NCBI RefSeq assembly: GCF_026250525.1 | Contig: NZ_CP111043.1 | Coordinates: 4,725,001-4,789,000 of the forward strand | Direction of reading: 5' to 3' | Length of the DNA stretch: 64,000 bases | Origin: Chondrinema litorale | GTDB taxonomy: Bacteria; Bacteroidota; Bacteroidia; Cytophagales; Flammeovirgaceae | Part shown: one piece after another, positions 9,673 through 19,276 of the stretch | How positions within the stretch are numbered: the stretch's first letter is position 1 | How the letters are laid out: the number at the start of each line of letters is the position of its first letter | Notes under the pieces: generated by a model | The model's input: only the letters and a program-made list of their open reading frames with translations | What the model was told of the DNA's origin: nothing | Database searches by the model: none | Program-made: the position numbers and the translations under genes

Positions 9673-10767
9673 TTGTTACCCAAAAATAAAATTATAGAGG
9701 TTAAAAATCTTTTAGCTATCAAATCAATATTTTTATACTCGATCACTTTTTTAATCGTAGGTCTTTTTATTCCATTTTTTTCTCATGCGCAATACGAAGC
9801 CATTCCAGGGAAAAAATTGAATTATGATACAAGCTATGTCAAAAGTTATAGAGATCAACTTATTATTAGAGGTTATGGTATTACAAAATACAATAGACTC
9901 ACAATAAGAGATGTTGCAACTGATAACCGTATCAATTTTGATCCTAATAGCAATGTAAACTTTGGAGCAGGCTTTAACTATAAATGGCTAGGCTTTAATG
10001 CTGCTTTTAACTTCCCCTTTATTAATAATGATGATGAAAAATTGGGAAAAACAAGGTTTATTGATTTGCAAGCAGATATATATGGAAGAAAATACCTGAT
10101 CAATGTGTTATTTCAGGATTACAAAGGTTTCAGAATTACTGATAACAAAATGTACCTACCACAAATAGCAGCTAGAGATACCATCTTTTTGAAAAGAGAC
10201 GATATACACACTCAAGCTATTGGTGTTAACGGATATTACAATTTAAACAGTAGAAAATTCTCTTACTTCTCTCCTTTTATACAAAACGAATGGCAAAAGC
10301 GAAGTGCAGGGTCATTCTTTGTTGGTGGATACTTAACCGCTTTAGAAGTAAAGACAGACTCCACACTCTTGTTTGCCGACTACCAAAGCCAGTTTGAAAG
10401 CAATGTAGACATACAAAGAGGAAAATTTAGTACAATTGGTGTTTCTGGAGGTTATGCACACACCTTTGTTATGTACAAGAAGTTTTTTGTAACTCTTTCT
10501 GCTGCAGGAGGTCTGGGAGCAGAACATTCTGAAATAAAATCAGCTGAGAATACACCAGTAATTAGCAGAGAATCGTCTATCAACTTTTCTACTTTTACTA
10601 GAGGAGCTATGGGTTATAATACCGATAAATTACATATCGGTTTAAGCTTTTCATCAAACATCAACACATATCGAGAAAAGAAAACTACTGATGTAATTTA
10701 TCAGTTCGGAAATGTGAGATTGTACCTAGTTAAAAGATTAAATATTAAGAAAGATAACAGCACTTAA
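9673..10767 (+). CDS. DUF4421 family outer-membrane-type protein
   Basis: A hydrophobic signal sequence (about residues 18-38, ending SHAQ) precedes a beta-rich protein with alternating hydrophobic/polar strands and many aromatic residues, consistent with a small outer-membrane barrel. Segments such as LIIRGYGITKYNRLTI and VNFGAGFNYKWLGFNAAF resemble the Bacteroidota-specific DUF4421 family, whose function is unknown. No ATG lies in frame before the signal peptide; the frame is closed by a TGA at 9667, so the TTG at 9673 is the only plausible upstream start. An ATG at 9651 is in another frame and stops at 9689. The gene converges on the flippase-like gene with two bases between stops. Confidence 0.7.
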   Translation: MLPKNKIIEVKNLLAIKSIFLYSITFLIVGLFIPFFSHAQYEAIPGKKLNYDTSYVKSYRDQLIIRGYGITKYNRLTIRDVATDNRINFDPNSNVNFGAGFNYKWLGFNAAFNFPFINNDDEKLGKTRFIDLQADIYGRKYLINVLFQDYKGFRITDNKMYLPQIAARDTIFLKRDDIHTQAIGVNGYYNLNSRKFSYFSPFIQNEWQKRSAGSFFVGGYLTALEVKTDSTLLFADYQSQFESNVDIQRGKFSTIGVSGGYAHTFVMYKKFFVTLSAAGGLGAEHSEIKSAENTPVISRESSINFSTFTRGAMGYNTDKLHIGLSFSSNINTYREKKTTDVIYQFGNVRLYLVKRLNIKKDNST

Positions 10768-10769
10768 GC

Positions 10770-11915
10770 TTATTTCACCTTTTCTTCTATATTAATATTC
10801 TCTTCTGTTGAACCTTGTTTTGTGTCTTTGGGAGTTTCTTCTTTTTTGTGTGAACTAGTATCAAATACTTTTCGAATCCATCTTGGCAAGAAAAAAGCTC
10901 CTAAACCTAAATAAGCATAATAGGTAAATAATCTCCAGAAAATAGCTACAATACCACTAAATGCAGCAAACTTAAAGAACTCACTAAAGAATAAAGGAAA
11001 CACAAATTCTGCCGTACCAGCACTACCCGGTGTTGGAGAGATTAACATCACTACCCACATAATAATCTGTCTACCAAAAATCAACAGATGGTCGGCCACA
11101 TTAATATCTGAGAAGGCAGCAATTAAACAATTGAGCATAAAATATCTTGCACTCCAAATAAAAATGGTAGATATAATGGCCCAAAACCAATATCTTTTTC
11201 TTTTACCTCTCAAAATTTCAGAGGCTAAAATCATGTCACTCCCTGTTTGTACAGCCCATTTCCTCCATTTCTTCAGTAATCTATTTCCGGTTAATTTAAT
11301 TAATATCCACTTAAATGCTCTAGGTCTAATTAATAAACCGTAGGTCATTACAAGTGTGTAAATACCAATTAAAAATACACTTAAACCGAAAGCACCTTTT
11401 ACTGAAAAATGCCAGCCAAAGATTTCAAAATTGCTTGATGTTGAAGGGAATATTTCGAATGGAACAAATAAGAACGTTACTAGTGAAGCAATTACGAAGA
11501 ACATGTTATCAAGCACAGCGGTAAGCATCACATAAGCGAGCGATTTACCAAACTTGATTCCTTCTTTATTTATAATGAAAACTACTACTGCTGTACCTCC
11601 AACTACAGATGGCGTTACTGCTGAAGCAAATTCCCATAATATTATTACAAATATGCTGGAAACCCAGTTTAATTGCTTATCTGTTAAGTGCCTTATCCTG
11701 TAAACATAACCTGCATCTCTGGCAAGTAAAACAATTAAAGCCGCAAAAATCCATGCGATATTGGCACTGGCAATACTATTTACAATTTGATCAAAATCCA
11801 GTTCTTCTGTAATTTGATAAATTAAAAAAACGAAGACAGCCAAACCAATTAATACTGGCAAAACAATTTTTCCCGGACTTAATGACTTTAAGACTTTGGA
11901 ACTCTGCGCATCCAT
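10770..11915 (-). CDS. UPF0104 / LPG synthase transmembrane-type (flippase-like) membrane protein
   Basis: About eight membrane helices are visible between residues 15 and 345. The family signature region is present: the SAVTPSVVGGTAVVVFIIN stretch in the first half and the LISPTPGSAGTAEF stretch in the second half. Proteins of this type (YbhN/AglD-like) share the membrane module of MprF, which flips lysylated phosphatidylglycerol; this one lacks the cytoplasmic aminoacyltransferase domain. It probably moves or binds a lipid or a polyprenyl-linked sugar, but the substrate is not deducible. The C-terminus is a charged cytoplasmic tail (about 40 residues). It is separated from moxR by 289 bp with a hairpin and is probably its own transcription unit. 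Confidence 0.85.
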   Translation of the reverse strand: MDAQSSKVLKSLSPGKIVLPVLIGLAVFVFLIYQITEELDFDQIVNSIASANIAWIFAALIVLLARDAGYVYRIRHLTDKQLNWVSSIFVIILWEFASAVTPSVVGGTAVVVFIINKEGIKFGKSLAYVMLTAVLDNMFFVIASLVTFLFVPFEIFPSTSSNFEIFGWHFSVKGAFGLSVFLIGIYTLVMTYGLLIRPRAFKWILIKLTGNRLLKKWRKWAVQTGSDMILASEILRGKRKRYWFWAIISTIFIWSARYFMLNCLIAAFSDINVADHLLIFGRQIIMWVVMLISPTPGSAGTAEFVFPLFFSEFFKFAAFSGIVAIFWRLFTYYAYLGLGAFFLPRWIRKVFDTSSHKKEETPKDTKQGSTEENINIEEKVK

Positions 11916-12133
11916 CAGCTATAATTTTATGACACCTTTTTTTAAGATGGAAAAAAAAATAAAAATCTGAAATTTAATGTTCGATAAAATTTCAAAGTTC
12001 AACCTAACCAAAACTCTTACGATTTTCATAACGGAAAACCAAATGCGAAATTAAATTGCAGTGGTTATTTGTTTAGAAAAGGCTAATTAATATTTAAAAA
12101 TTCCTTTATGAGAAAATTTAAATGCGAAAATAG

Positions 12134-12187
12134 ACACAGGGTGTTTTAAAACAAAAATTCACCAATTACAAAAACGAAACCCTGTGT
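12134..12187 (-). repeat. Inverted repeat downstream of moxR, possible terminator
   Basis: Arms ACACAGGGT (12134-12142) and ACCCTGTGT (12179-12187) are perfectly complementary, with an inner GTTTT/AAAAC extension. The hairpin begins 18 bases after the moxR stop. No clean T-run follows on the minus strand, so termination is likely but not certain. Confidence 0.5.
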
Positions 12188-12204
12188 TTATCTAAGGTTA
12201 AATA

Positions 12205-13191
12205 TCAACGAGGAACTTCAATCTGTTCAACTATTCTATTTAAGACTTGTTCAGGCGTTAAACCTTCTAGTTCTGTTTCTGGCGTTAAAATTATTCTATG
12301 AATCAACACTGATTTTAGAACTCTTTGTACATCATCTGGTGTAACAAAGTCGCGGCCATGCAAAACAGCAAAAGCTTTTGCGCCTGATAAAATAGCTATT
12401 GAAGCACGTGGAGATGCTCCCAAAAATAGGAAAGTACTATTTCTAGTACTAGTTACAATCTGGGCGATATATTCAATTATATTCTTTTCAACTTTAACCT
12501 CGCTTACCAATTCTTTATAAGCTTGTAGTTTTTCAGCAGAAATAATTGGTTGTATTTCATCAAGATCGTTTTTATGCTTTCTCTCATGAAACCCTTGTAG
12601 TATCAATATTTCTTCATCAACTGCTGGGTAATCTACTACAATTTTAAAAAGGAATCTGTCGAGCTGTGCTTCGGGTAAACGGTAAGTACCTTCTTGCTCC
12701 ACTGGGTTTTGTGTAGCAATTACGATAAATGGAGGTTCAAATGCATATTTATGCCCGTCTATGGTCACTTGCTTTTCTTCCATTACTTCAAACAAAGCAG
12801 CTTGTGTTTTTGCTGGTGCACGGTTAATCTCATCTATCAACACAATGTTTGAAAAAACAGGACCTCTTTTAAATTCAAACTTTGCTTCTTTTGTATTATA
12901 GATGTTTGTTCCCAATACATCAGAAGGCATTAAATCTGGCGTAAACTGAATTCGAGAAAAATTGGTTGAGATAATTCTAGATAATATCTTGGCTGTAAGA
13001 GTTTTAGCCACACCAGGTACACCTTCAATTAAAACATGTCCATCTGAAAAAATTGCAGCTAGTAACAGACTTACCATTTCATCCTGACCTACAATTATTT
13101 TGGCGATTTCTTTTCTTATGTTAGCTACGGTTTCTTTCAACTCTGTTAGGTCGAGTCTACTTTCAAATGAAGCGTCTTCTGCTTCCAACAT
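12205..13191 (-). CDS. MoxR family AAA+ ATPase
   Basis: 328 residues, the usual size for the compact MoxR proper subfamily. Walker A is EGVPGVAKT, Walker B LIDEINRAP, sensor 1 IATQNPVEQEGTYRLPEAQLDR (the family hallmark), and sensor 2 lies in GASPRASIAIL. Such ATPases act as chaperones for assembly of VWA/DUF58 protein complexes at the membrane. It follows the DUF4350 gene (96-bp gap, same strand), which is the usual neighbour in Bacteroidota, although the DUF58 and VWA genes normally found downstream are absent. The protein starts at ATG 13191 with an acidic N-terminus (MLEAEDASFESR). Confidence 0.93.
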   Translation of the reverse strand: MLEAEDASFESRLDLTELKETVANIRKEIAKIIVGQDEMVSLLLAAIFSDGHVLIEGVPGVAKTLTAKILSRIISTNFSRIQFTPDLMPSDVLGTNIYNTKEAKFEFKRGPVFSNIVLIDEINRAPAKTQAALFEVMEEKQVTIDGHKYAFEPPFIVIATQNPVEQEGTYRLPEAQLDRFLFKIVVDYPAVDEEILILQGFHERKHKNDLDEIQPIISAEKLQAYKELVSEVKVEKNIIEYIAQIVTSTRNSTFLFLGASPRASIAILSGAKAFAVLHGRDFVTPDDVQRVLKSVLIHRIILTPETELEGLTPEQVLNRIVEQIEVPR

Positions 13192-13287
13192 ATTTATTAA
13201 TTTAAATTTATATTAGAGTTATATGATTTGGCACTAAATTACCCACGAAATGGGTACTTACAAAAACTAGTTTTAATAAAAGTAATT

Positions 13288-14505
13288 TTAAAAACTCAGT
13301 TTATTTGTTTGTTCTTCTAACATCAAAAGTTCACTTTCTGAAACTGCCTGTTTTTTTTCTAGCACATCAATCAAATTAAAAACTTCTTCAAGTTCTTTTT
13401 CTGATAATCCCGTTTGCATTTCGAGTTTTTTTATAGTCTCTTCTCTGCTTAATTCTGGTCGGATAAAATATTTCCTTCTAAGAAAATCTCTAAAAAGCTT
13501 TACTTTTTTATGAACTAACTGATGATGCTGTTTCTGCTGAAAGTATAACTGACTAATTGTCTCGACGAATTCTAATGAAGTATTTTCAGGTGGAGTAACT
13601 AATCTAATTTTCTTTTGTTTTCTTTTCGATTGAAATAACATCCACATTACCATTAAGAATAGAGCTAAAAACCAAGCCCATTTTAAAGAAGGTTGGCTTA
13701 GTATAAATCTTAATGGAGTTTGTGGTTCTATCTTTACTCCTTTATTGTACTCATCCCACAAGATTGTTCCTTTGGGCAAGTAAGATAATGTTGATGAAAT
13801 ATATTCAGAACCATCATTAGACATCATGTAATAGTTCGTGAAAATTAGCGGATTACTATGCAGATAAATACGTCCCTTTCCCCACTTTCTACTAATAAAG
13901 TTGGCGTTATTATCTTGGTTTGTACCCAATACATAATAGCTGCTACTATCAAATGAAGAGAAATAAAAGTCTGTAATTCCTAGATCAAAAGTGTATCCTC
14001 CAACTTTAGCAAGTTCAACATTAGTTAAATTAATGTCAACTTTTTCTTCTTGGTTTTTCTTATCTTCTTCCGATTTGTCTTCTGACTCGAAGTAGAAATT
14101 TCGATTTACAGTAAATGTTAGTGTATCTGAAAATAAGTAGTTGTAACTTTTAGCTACTATAAAGGCAGTAGCTCCATTTGCCACTTGTTTAAGCAAGATT
14201 TCAGTATCTATATCATCTGGCCTAAAATCATCACCTATAAACAGAAAGTTTGTATTGTTCGAATTTGTTAGAAGTGAGTCTGAATCTTCTAATTCAAAAT
14301 AAGATTTATTTATACTTAAAAGGTTAATGTCTTTATCGAAGGTTTCGAGCATATTGTAAAGGAGATAATCTCCATAGGGAATTTTATCTTCCTTTTTATA
14401 TGTTCTGCTCCAATCGAGGGGTTTGGGTTGTAGGTATTCTATTAATACTAGTAAAACAAATAAACCTGCTAATGACCAGGCATAAATTTTTTCTTTTTTA
14501 GACAT
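13288..14505 (-). CDS. DUF4350 domain membrane protein
   Basis: An N-terminal membrane anchor (about residues 8-24), an extracytoplasmic domain (25-270) with the DUF4350 pattern YLQPKPLDWSRTYKKEDKIP and an RDxLRPDD-like segment, a second membrane helix (about 275-292, WAWFLALFLMVMWMLF) and a basic cytoplasmic tail with charged helices. DUF4350 proteins belong to MoxR/DUF58 membrane gene clusters and have no proven activity; the extracytoplasmic part is thought to resemble a glutamine-amidotransferase-like fold. It lies 96 bp upstream of moxR and 66 bp downstream of the ABC permease, all on the same strand, so it may be transcribed with either neighbour. Confidence 0.8.
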   Translation of the reverse strand: MSKKEKIYAWSLAGLFVLLVLIEYLQPKPLDWSRTYKKEDKIPYGDYLLYNMLETFDKDINLLSINKSYFELEDSDSLLTNSNNTNFLFIGDDFRPDDIDTEILLKQVANGATAFIVAKSYNYLFSDTLTFTVNRNFYFESEDKSEEDKKNQEEKVDINLTNVELAKVGGYTFDLGITDFYFSSFDSSSYYVLGTNQDNNANFISRKWGKGRIYLHSNPLIFTNYYMMSNDGSEYISSTLSYLPKGTILWDEYNKGVKIEPQTPLRFILSQPSLKWAWFLALFLMVMWMLFQSKRKQKKIRLVTPPENTSLEFVETISQLYFQQKQHHQLVHKKVKLFRDFLRRKYFIRPELSREETIKKLEMQTGLSEKELEEVFNLIDVLEKKQAVSESELLMLEEQTNKLSF

Positions 14506-14570
14506 CCAATAACTGGTTAAAAAATCAGCATTATGTAAAGTAAAACAACTTTATTTAAAAACGAAGTATT

Positions 14571-16988
14571 TTATGCTTGAAGTGCTTCAGTTGGTTCTTT
14601 AAATGCTGCGCGAAGTGTATGGTAGCTCACCGTAATAAGTGTGAGCAAGAAAGCTATAATAGCAGTATCAAAATAGACAAATAAACTCATTTCCATTCTG
14701 TAAGGAAAGCCTCTTAACCAGTTTTCCATTACAAAATATGAAATAGGCCAAGCAATTAGAACTGCAATACCTACTAAAATTAAAAACTCTTTGAGTAAAA
14801 GCCATACCACTAACCAGTCTGTAGTACCAATTGCTTTTCTAATGGCAATTTCTTTTCTACGCATATCTACCAAAAACGAAGACAATCCGAACAAGCCTAA
14901 GCAAGCAATTAAGATGGAAACAATTGAAAAATAGATCGTTACTTCTACTAACTTTTGCTCTTTAAAGTAAAGCTTTTCAAGTTTATCTGATAAGAAAAAA
15001 TACTCAAAGTTTCGATGAGGCATATGTTTACTCCATACCTTTTTTATCGAGCCTAAAGCTTCGTACTCTTGCCCTTTTTCTACTTTAACTGCAATGTATT
15101 TTGTGAAAAATGCCTTAAATTTTGGACTAGGTATATCAATTACAAATGGCTTTACTTCGTGATGTAGTGATTCAAAATTAAAATCTTTAACTACACCAAC
15201 AATTCGTTCATTTCCTGCTCTTGATCTTAGTTGTTTCCCAATTACTTTTTGAGGGTCGGTATAACCCATAAACTCAGCCATTTGCTGGTTAATAATTACA
15301 CCATTGTATTCGTCATTAATACCTTTATCAAAGTCTCTGCCTGCTATAATTTTTACGCCAAAGGTTTCCAAAAAGTCCTGCCTTACCATCATAGCGGGAG
15401 AAAATATCCAATTTTTGCGTTCACCGGTAAATTCGAGCCCAGGTAAGTAATCATGTATGCGATAACTGATTCCCGGAATTTCTTCTAGTCCTGTAACCGA
15501 CTCTACATATTTTGTATTGAGTAAATCTGTCTTTATACTATCATAAACAAACCTCGCCTGAGAATTGGAAACAGAGATCATTATCACATCATCGTGATTA
15601 AAGCCCAAATCTGCATTTCTAAAATAGCTAAACTGGCCTTGAGTGATGTAGGTAGTTATTAAAAGAAAAATGGTAATGGTAAATTGAACAACTACTAGCA
15701 CTCCTCTAAACCTTTTGCTTTTTAAACCAAGCATAATAGAACCACCCAACACTTCGGAAGGCTGATTTCTTGTAAGAAAGTAAGCAGGATAAATACTGGC
15801 AATTAGTCCTATTACAATACCAGAAATAAAGACACTGTAAAAGAGAATATCTGTTTCTAATTTTTGAATACCAAGTTCGGTACCGGCAATTTCTGAGATA
15901 AATGGAAGTAGTAACTCAACTAGAATAAATGCCAGAATTATAGACAGCAAACTGATAAACATAAACTCAACCACAAACTGTTTTACCAGATCGTAATTGT
16001 CTGCACCTATTGCCTTTCTAATACCAACTTCCCTTGCTCTAAAAGAAGACTTAGCAGATGAAAGATTCGTAAAGTTGATTGTAGCAACTATTAATATGAG
16101 TAAGGCAATTACCGAAAATATATACACATATTTTACATCTGAGTTGGCTGCTAGCTCGAAATCAAGATCAGAATAAAGGTGAATTTCTTTAATAGGTTGA
16201 AGAAAAATATCGATGTTTTCGCCATAACTTTCTGGTGCGTTTTTCATCGCTAGTTTATTTAAAAGATACTCTAAGTCCTCGGGAGATTTATCATCTTTCA
16301 GTAAGATGTATGTCCAACACGGATCCCATTTCCAATTACTAACAAGCGTTTCTTCATCAAGCTCCATGCTTTCTAAAGAGGCGAAGGAAGCAATAAAATC
16401 GAAGTCGAAATGTGAAGCATATTTTTTCTCTTCAAATACACCGGTAACAGTCATCATGAATTCATCGTCATAGACTATTTTTTTACCGATGGGATTTTCT
16501 TCACCAAAGTATTTTTTTGCAGCTCTATCGCTAATTATTACAGAATATGGTCTATTAAGTGCAATGCTTTCGTCTCCCAATTGTAAAGGATAATCGAATA
16601 CTTTAAAAAAAGACTCATCTGCAAAATAGAATAAGCTCTCATTAAAATGTAGACTATCGTATTGAATGTCGTGTGTGGGTACCTGAAAATTAAAAATTCG
16701 AACTACCTCATCTATATACTCCGGAAAATATTTTTGAGCTGAAGGACCAAATGGAAAAGGAACACTGGCAGTTTTTTCTGCTACTCCATTACGCTCTACA
16801 AATTTGGTTATTCTAAAAATTTTATTGGCAGACTTATGATGTGTGTCATAACTCAGTTCGTGTCTTACTAGTAGTAATAATAGCGTAAAGAAAGAAATAC
16901 CAACTGCAAGACCAAGAATATTAATAAATGAGTATAGTTTAAACCTATACAAATTCCTGATTGCTATGGTGAGATAATTTATAATCAC
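14571..16988 (-). CDS. ABC transporter permease, MacB/FtsX type, 805 aa
   Basis: Two fused MacB periplasmic-core plus FtsX modules are visible. Module one has a membrane helix at about residues 20-42, a periplasmic domain (50-280), then three helices (about 285-400) including the FTNLSSAKSSFRAREVGIRK motif. Module two repeats this with a helix near 430, a periplasmic domain and three helices ending near 795, with the matching RRKEIAIRKAIG motif. This 8-helix layout is common in Bacteroidota and works with a LolD/MacB-type ATPase in mechanotransmission, moving substrates such as lipoproteins, peptides or antibiotics from the outer leaflet side without classic import. It is 24 bp downstream of the ATPase gene, so the two form an operon. 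Confidence 0.9.
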   Translation of the reverse strand: MIINYLTIAIRNLYRFKLYSFINILGLAVGISFFTLLLLLVRHELSYDTHHKSANKIFRITKFVERNGVAEKTASVPFPFGPSAQKYFPEYIDEVVRIFNFQVPTHDIQYDSLHFNESLFYFADESFFKVFDYPLQLGDESIALNRPYSVIISDRAAKKYFGEENPIGKKIVYDDEFMMTVTGVFEEKKYASHFDFDFIASFASLESMELDEETLVSNWKWDPCWTYILLKDDKSPEDLEYLLNKLAMKNAPESYGENIDIFLQPIKEIHLYSDLDFELAANSDVKYVYIFSVIALLILIVATINFTNLSSAKSSFRAREVGIRKAIGADNYDLVKQFVVEFMFISLLSIILAFILVELLLPFISEIAGTELGIQKLETDILFYSVFISGIVIGLIASIYPAYFLTRNQPSEVLGGSIMLGLKSKRFRGVLVVVQFTITIFLLITTYITQGQFSYFRNADLGFNHDDVIMISVSNSQARFVYDSIKTDLLNTKYVESVTGLEEIPGISYRIHDYLPGLEFTGERKNWIFSPAMMVRQDFLETFGVKIIAGRDFDKGINDEYNGVIINQQMAEFMGYTDPQKVIGKQLRSRAGNERIVGVVKDFNFESLHHEVKPFVIDIPSPKFKAFFTKYIAVKVEKGQEYEALGSIKKVWSKHMPHRNFEYFFLSDKLEKLYFKEQKLVEVTIYFSIVSILIACLGLFGLSSFLVDMRRKEIAIRKAIGTTDWLVVWLLLKEFLILVGIAVLIAWPISYFVMENWLRGFPYRMEMSLFVYFDTAIIAFLLTLITVSYHTLRAAFKEPTEALQA

Positions 16989-17012
16989 TGCTATTTCTCC
17001 TAAAAAAATCTA

Positions 17013-17702
17013 TTAATTGGTTACCTTCTTTAGATTTTCTGTCACTAGTTGGCCATCAAACAAATGAATAATTCTTTGGCTATATTCTGCCGCAGTAGAT
17101 GAGTGAGTTACCATAACTATACTTGTGCCAGATTCATTTAATTCTACCAGCATCTCCATTACCTCCTGCCCTCTGGCAGAATCGAGGTTACCAGTAGGTT
17201 CATCGGCTAATATTAAACTTGGCTTTGCAATTAGTGCGCGAGCTACTGCTGCTCTTTGTTGCTGACCACCAGAAATTTGTTGAGGGAAAAAATTACTTTT
17301 ATGTGCAATATGCAATCTCTCCATTACTTCTCCCACTCTACGCTTGCGCTCATTACTCGGAACTTTGAGATACATAAGTGGTAACTCTATATTTTCGTAT
17401 ATGGTAAGTTCTTCTATTAAATTAAAACTTTGGAATACAAAACCGATATGATTTCTTCTTAAAAATGCACGCTTCCTGTTACTAGTATTAGACGTAACCT
17501 CTCCATGAAAAATCACCTCGCCTTTAGTCGGTTTATCTAGCAAACCCATAATATTAAGCAAAGAAGTCTTACCACATCCAGACGGACCCATTATACTCAC
17601 GAATTCACCTTTCTTAATAGTTAGGTTTATATCATTGAGTGCAACGGTGTCTATCCCGAAGTTAGAATAAGTTTTTTCTACATTTATGAGTTGCAACAAC
17701 AT
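17013..17702 (-). CDS. ABC transporter ATP-binding protein (MacB/LolD type)
   Basis: A complete 229-residue nucleotide-binding subunit: Walker A GPSGCGKT (residues 39-46), Q-loop VFQSFNLI, signature ISGGQQQR, Walker B LILADEPTGNLD, and H-loop in VMVTHS. The LNIMGLLDKPT segment after Walker A and DEPTGNLDS after Walker B are characteristic of the MacB/LolD/FtsE branch that powers FtsX-fold permeases. It is the first gene of the operon with the 805-residue permease, and its product would form a dimer on the two halves of that permease. An upstream region of 178 bp separates it from the LolC/E-like gene, whose terminator lies there. Confidence 0.95.
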   Translation of the reverse strand: MLLQLINVEKTYSNFGIDTVALNDINLTIKKGEFVSIMGPSGCGKTSLLNIMGLLDKPTKGEVIFHGEVTSNTSNRKRAFLRRNHIGFVFQSFNLIEELTIYENIELPLMYLKVPSNERKRRVGEVMERLHIAHKSNFFPQQISGGQQQRAAVARALIAKPSLILADEPTGNLDSARGQEVMEMLVELNESGTSIVMVTHSSTAAEYSQRIIHLFDGQLVTENLKKVTN

Positions 17703-17833
17703 CCGCTCCCCTGTTAGTTAATTTCGAAATACTGATTGCTATTTTTATGTTCAATTGCATGTATGTTCATACAACTGAAATACCACTTAATCTAATTAAT
17801 TGAATATCTGTTAGATAGATCAAAAAATCAATC

Positions 17834-17877
17834 TAAAAACCTGTTCACTCACGAACATTGCGTTCGTTTACGAACAG
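17834..17877 (-). terminator. Nested hairpin terminator after the LolC/E-like gene
   Basis: Outer arms CTGTTC (17841-17846) and GAACAG (17872-17877) enclose inner arms ACGAAC and GTTCGT around a 5-base loop. On the minus strand the structure is followed by G and five T residues. It begins four bases after the stop of the gene ending at 17881. Confidence 0.75.
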
Positions 17878-17880
17878 TAT

Positions 17881-19104
17881 CTAACTAAATTTTATCGCTT
17901 TTATCGGTTCAAATCTGGCAATTATATATGTCGGTATCATCAATATTAGACTTACCAGAAATATAAAACCTAAGTTAATTAATAAAATCACACTCCAATC
18001 GAATAAGACAGGAACTGAGTCCATGTAATAGTTATTTGGATCGAGTGGTATCATTTTAAACTTATTTTGCAGATAGCCAAAACCTATAGCCAGCAAATTA
18101 CCGATTAATAAACCCTTTATTATCAATCTTGAACCATTATATATAAATATTTTTCTAATCTGCCCATTTGTTGAGCCTAATGCCTTTAATGTACCGATCA
18201 TGTTGGTTCTTTCTGTAATCATAATCAGTGTAACAGAAATCACATTAAATCCTGCCACAAACAAAATTACAATTAAAACTACTATAACATTTCTGTTTAG
18301 CATGATAAACCAATCAAAAAACTGCATATAAAGCTCTGTTACTTTACTTATGCCAAGTTCTGGATCCATTGCATCCCAAACATTGTCGAAAGTTTCGTCT
18401 AGCTTGGTAAAATCTTCAATAAAAATTTCGAAACCACCTACCTGTGTACTATCCCAACCATTTAACTTTTGAAGCAATCTAATATCTGACAAAACAACTA
18501 AGTCATCAAAGTCTTCTATTCCGGTTTCATAAATTCCCTTTATAGTCATTTTGCGGAGTCGTGGTGGGTCTTGCACAAAATAAACTACCAGTTTATCATT
18601 GAGAGCAAGTTCGAGTCGGTTGGCCATTTTTCTACTGATGATAATCTCCGTAGAATAATTTTCTTTGCTTAAATCGATAAAGCGTCCTTCGACCAAGTTG
18701 TTTACAAAGCGTGTGGTGTCAAAGTCTTCACCAATGCCTTTCATTACAGCACCAGAAACTTCTTCGTCTGTTTTAAGAATACAGGCTTTTCGACTATAAA
18801 CCTGTATATGCTCAACTCCTTTTATTTTGTAAGCATTCTTATATAAATATAGTTCTTTGCTTACAGGAAGCTCTTCGTAAGAGTAGCTATCTACCCACTT
18901 TTTAGCCTGGATATGCGAAGCAAAGCTGAATATTTTTTCTTGGATATTATTTTTAAAACCAGCAAATATGGCAAAAGCCAAAATCATTACTGCAATTCCG
19001 ATGGCTATACTACCAATGGCTATTTTTGCAATTAAGCTGGAAAAATTATTACCTTTTATCTGTCTAAGTCTACCTGCAACAAAAAAGGAAAAGTCTTTCT
19101 TCAA
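17881..19104 (-). CDS. FtsX-fold ABC permease, LolC/LolE family
   Basis: 407 residues, the usual length of LolC/E proteins, with one N-terminal membrane helix (about 24-48), a periplasmic domain (50-270) and three C-terminal helices (about 275-300, 325-345, 375-400). The motif TERTNMIGTLKALGSTNGQIRK in the first cytoplasmic loop is the coupling site that contacts the LolD ATPase. In proteobacteria LolCDE releases lipoproteins from the inner membrane to LolA. Bacteroidota usually have a single LolC/E-type permease that forms a homodimer. No ATPase is encoded with it, though the ATPase ending at 17013 lies just beyond and its own partner is the 805-residue permease. It appears to be a single-gene unit with its own terminator. 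Confidence 0.88.
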   Translation of the reverse strand: MKKDFSFFVAGRLRQIKGNNFSSLIAKIAIGSIAIGIAVMILAFAIFAGFKNNIQEKIFSFASHIQAKKWVDSYSYEELPVSKELYLYKNAYKIKGVEHIQVYSRKACILKTDEEVSGAVMKGIGEDFDTTRFVNNLVEGRFIDLSKENYSTEIIISRKMANRLELALNDKLVVYFVQDPPRLRKMTIKGIYETGIEDFDDLVVLSDIRLLQKLNGWDSTQVGGFEIFIEDFTKLDETFDNVWDAMDPELGISKVTELYMQFFDWFIMLNRNVIVVLIVILFVAGFNVISVTLIMITERTNMIGTLKALGSTNGQIRKIFIYNGSRLIIKGLLIGNLLAIGFGYLQNKFKMIPLDPNNYYMDSVPVLFDWSVILLINLGFIFLVSLILMIPTYIIARFEPIKAIKFS

Positions 19105-19276
19105 GATTTAAAAAATTAATAATGAATGATTGGCAACAAGATAGATAAATACCTTATGTTTTTAAAATGCAAATCTAAAAATTAAGCTACTAATATAAAT
19201 TTCTTCCCTTTTTTTAATTTGAAGTAACCAAAACAGAAAGGTTTAGTGAAATGTTCAGGTAAAAAAAGAAGGAACT

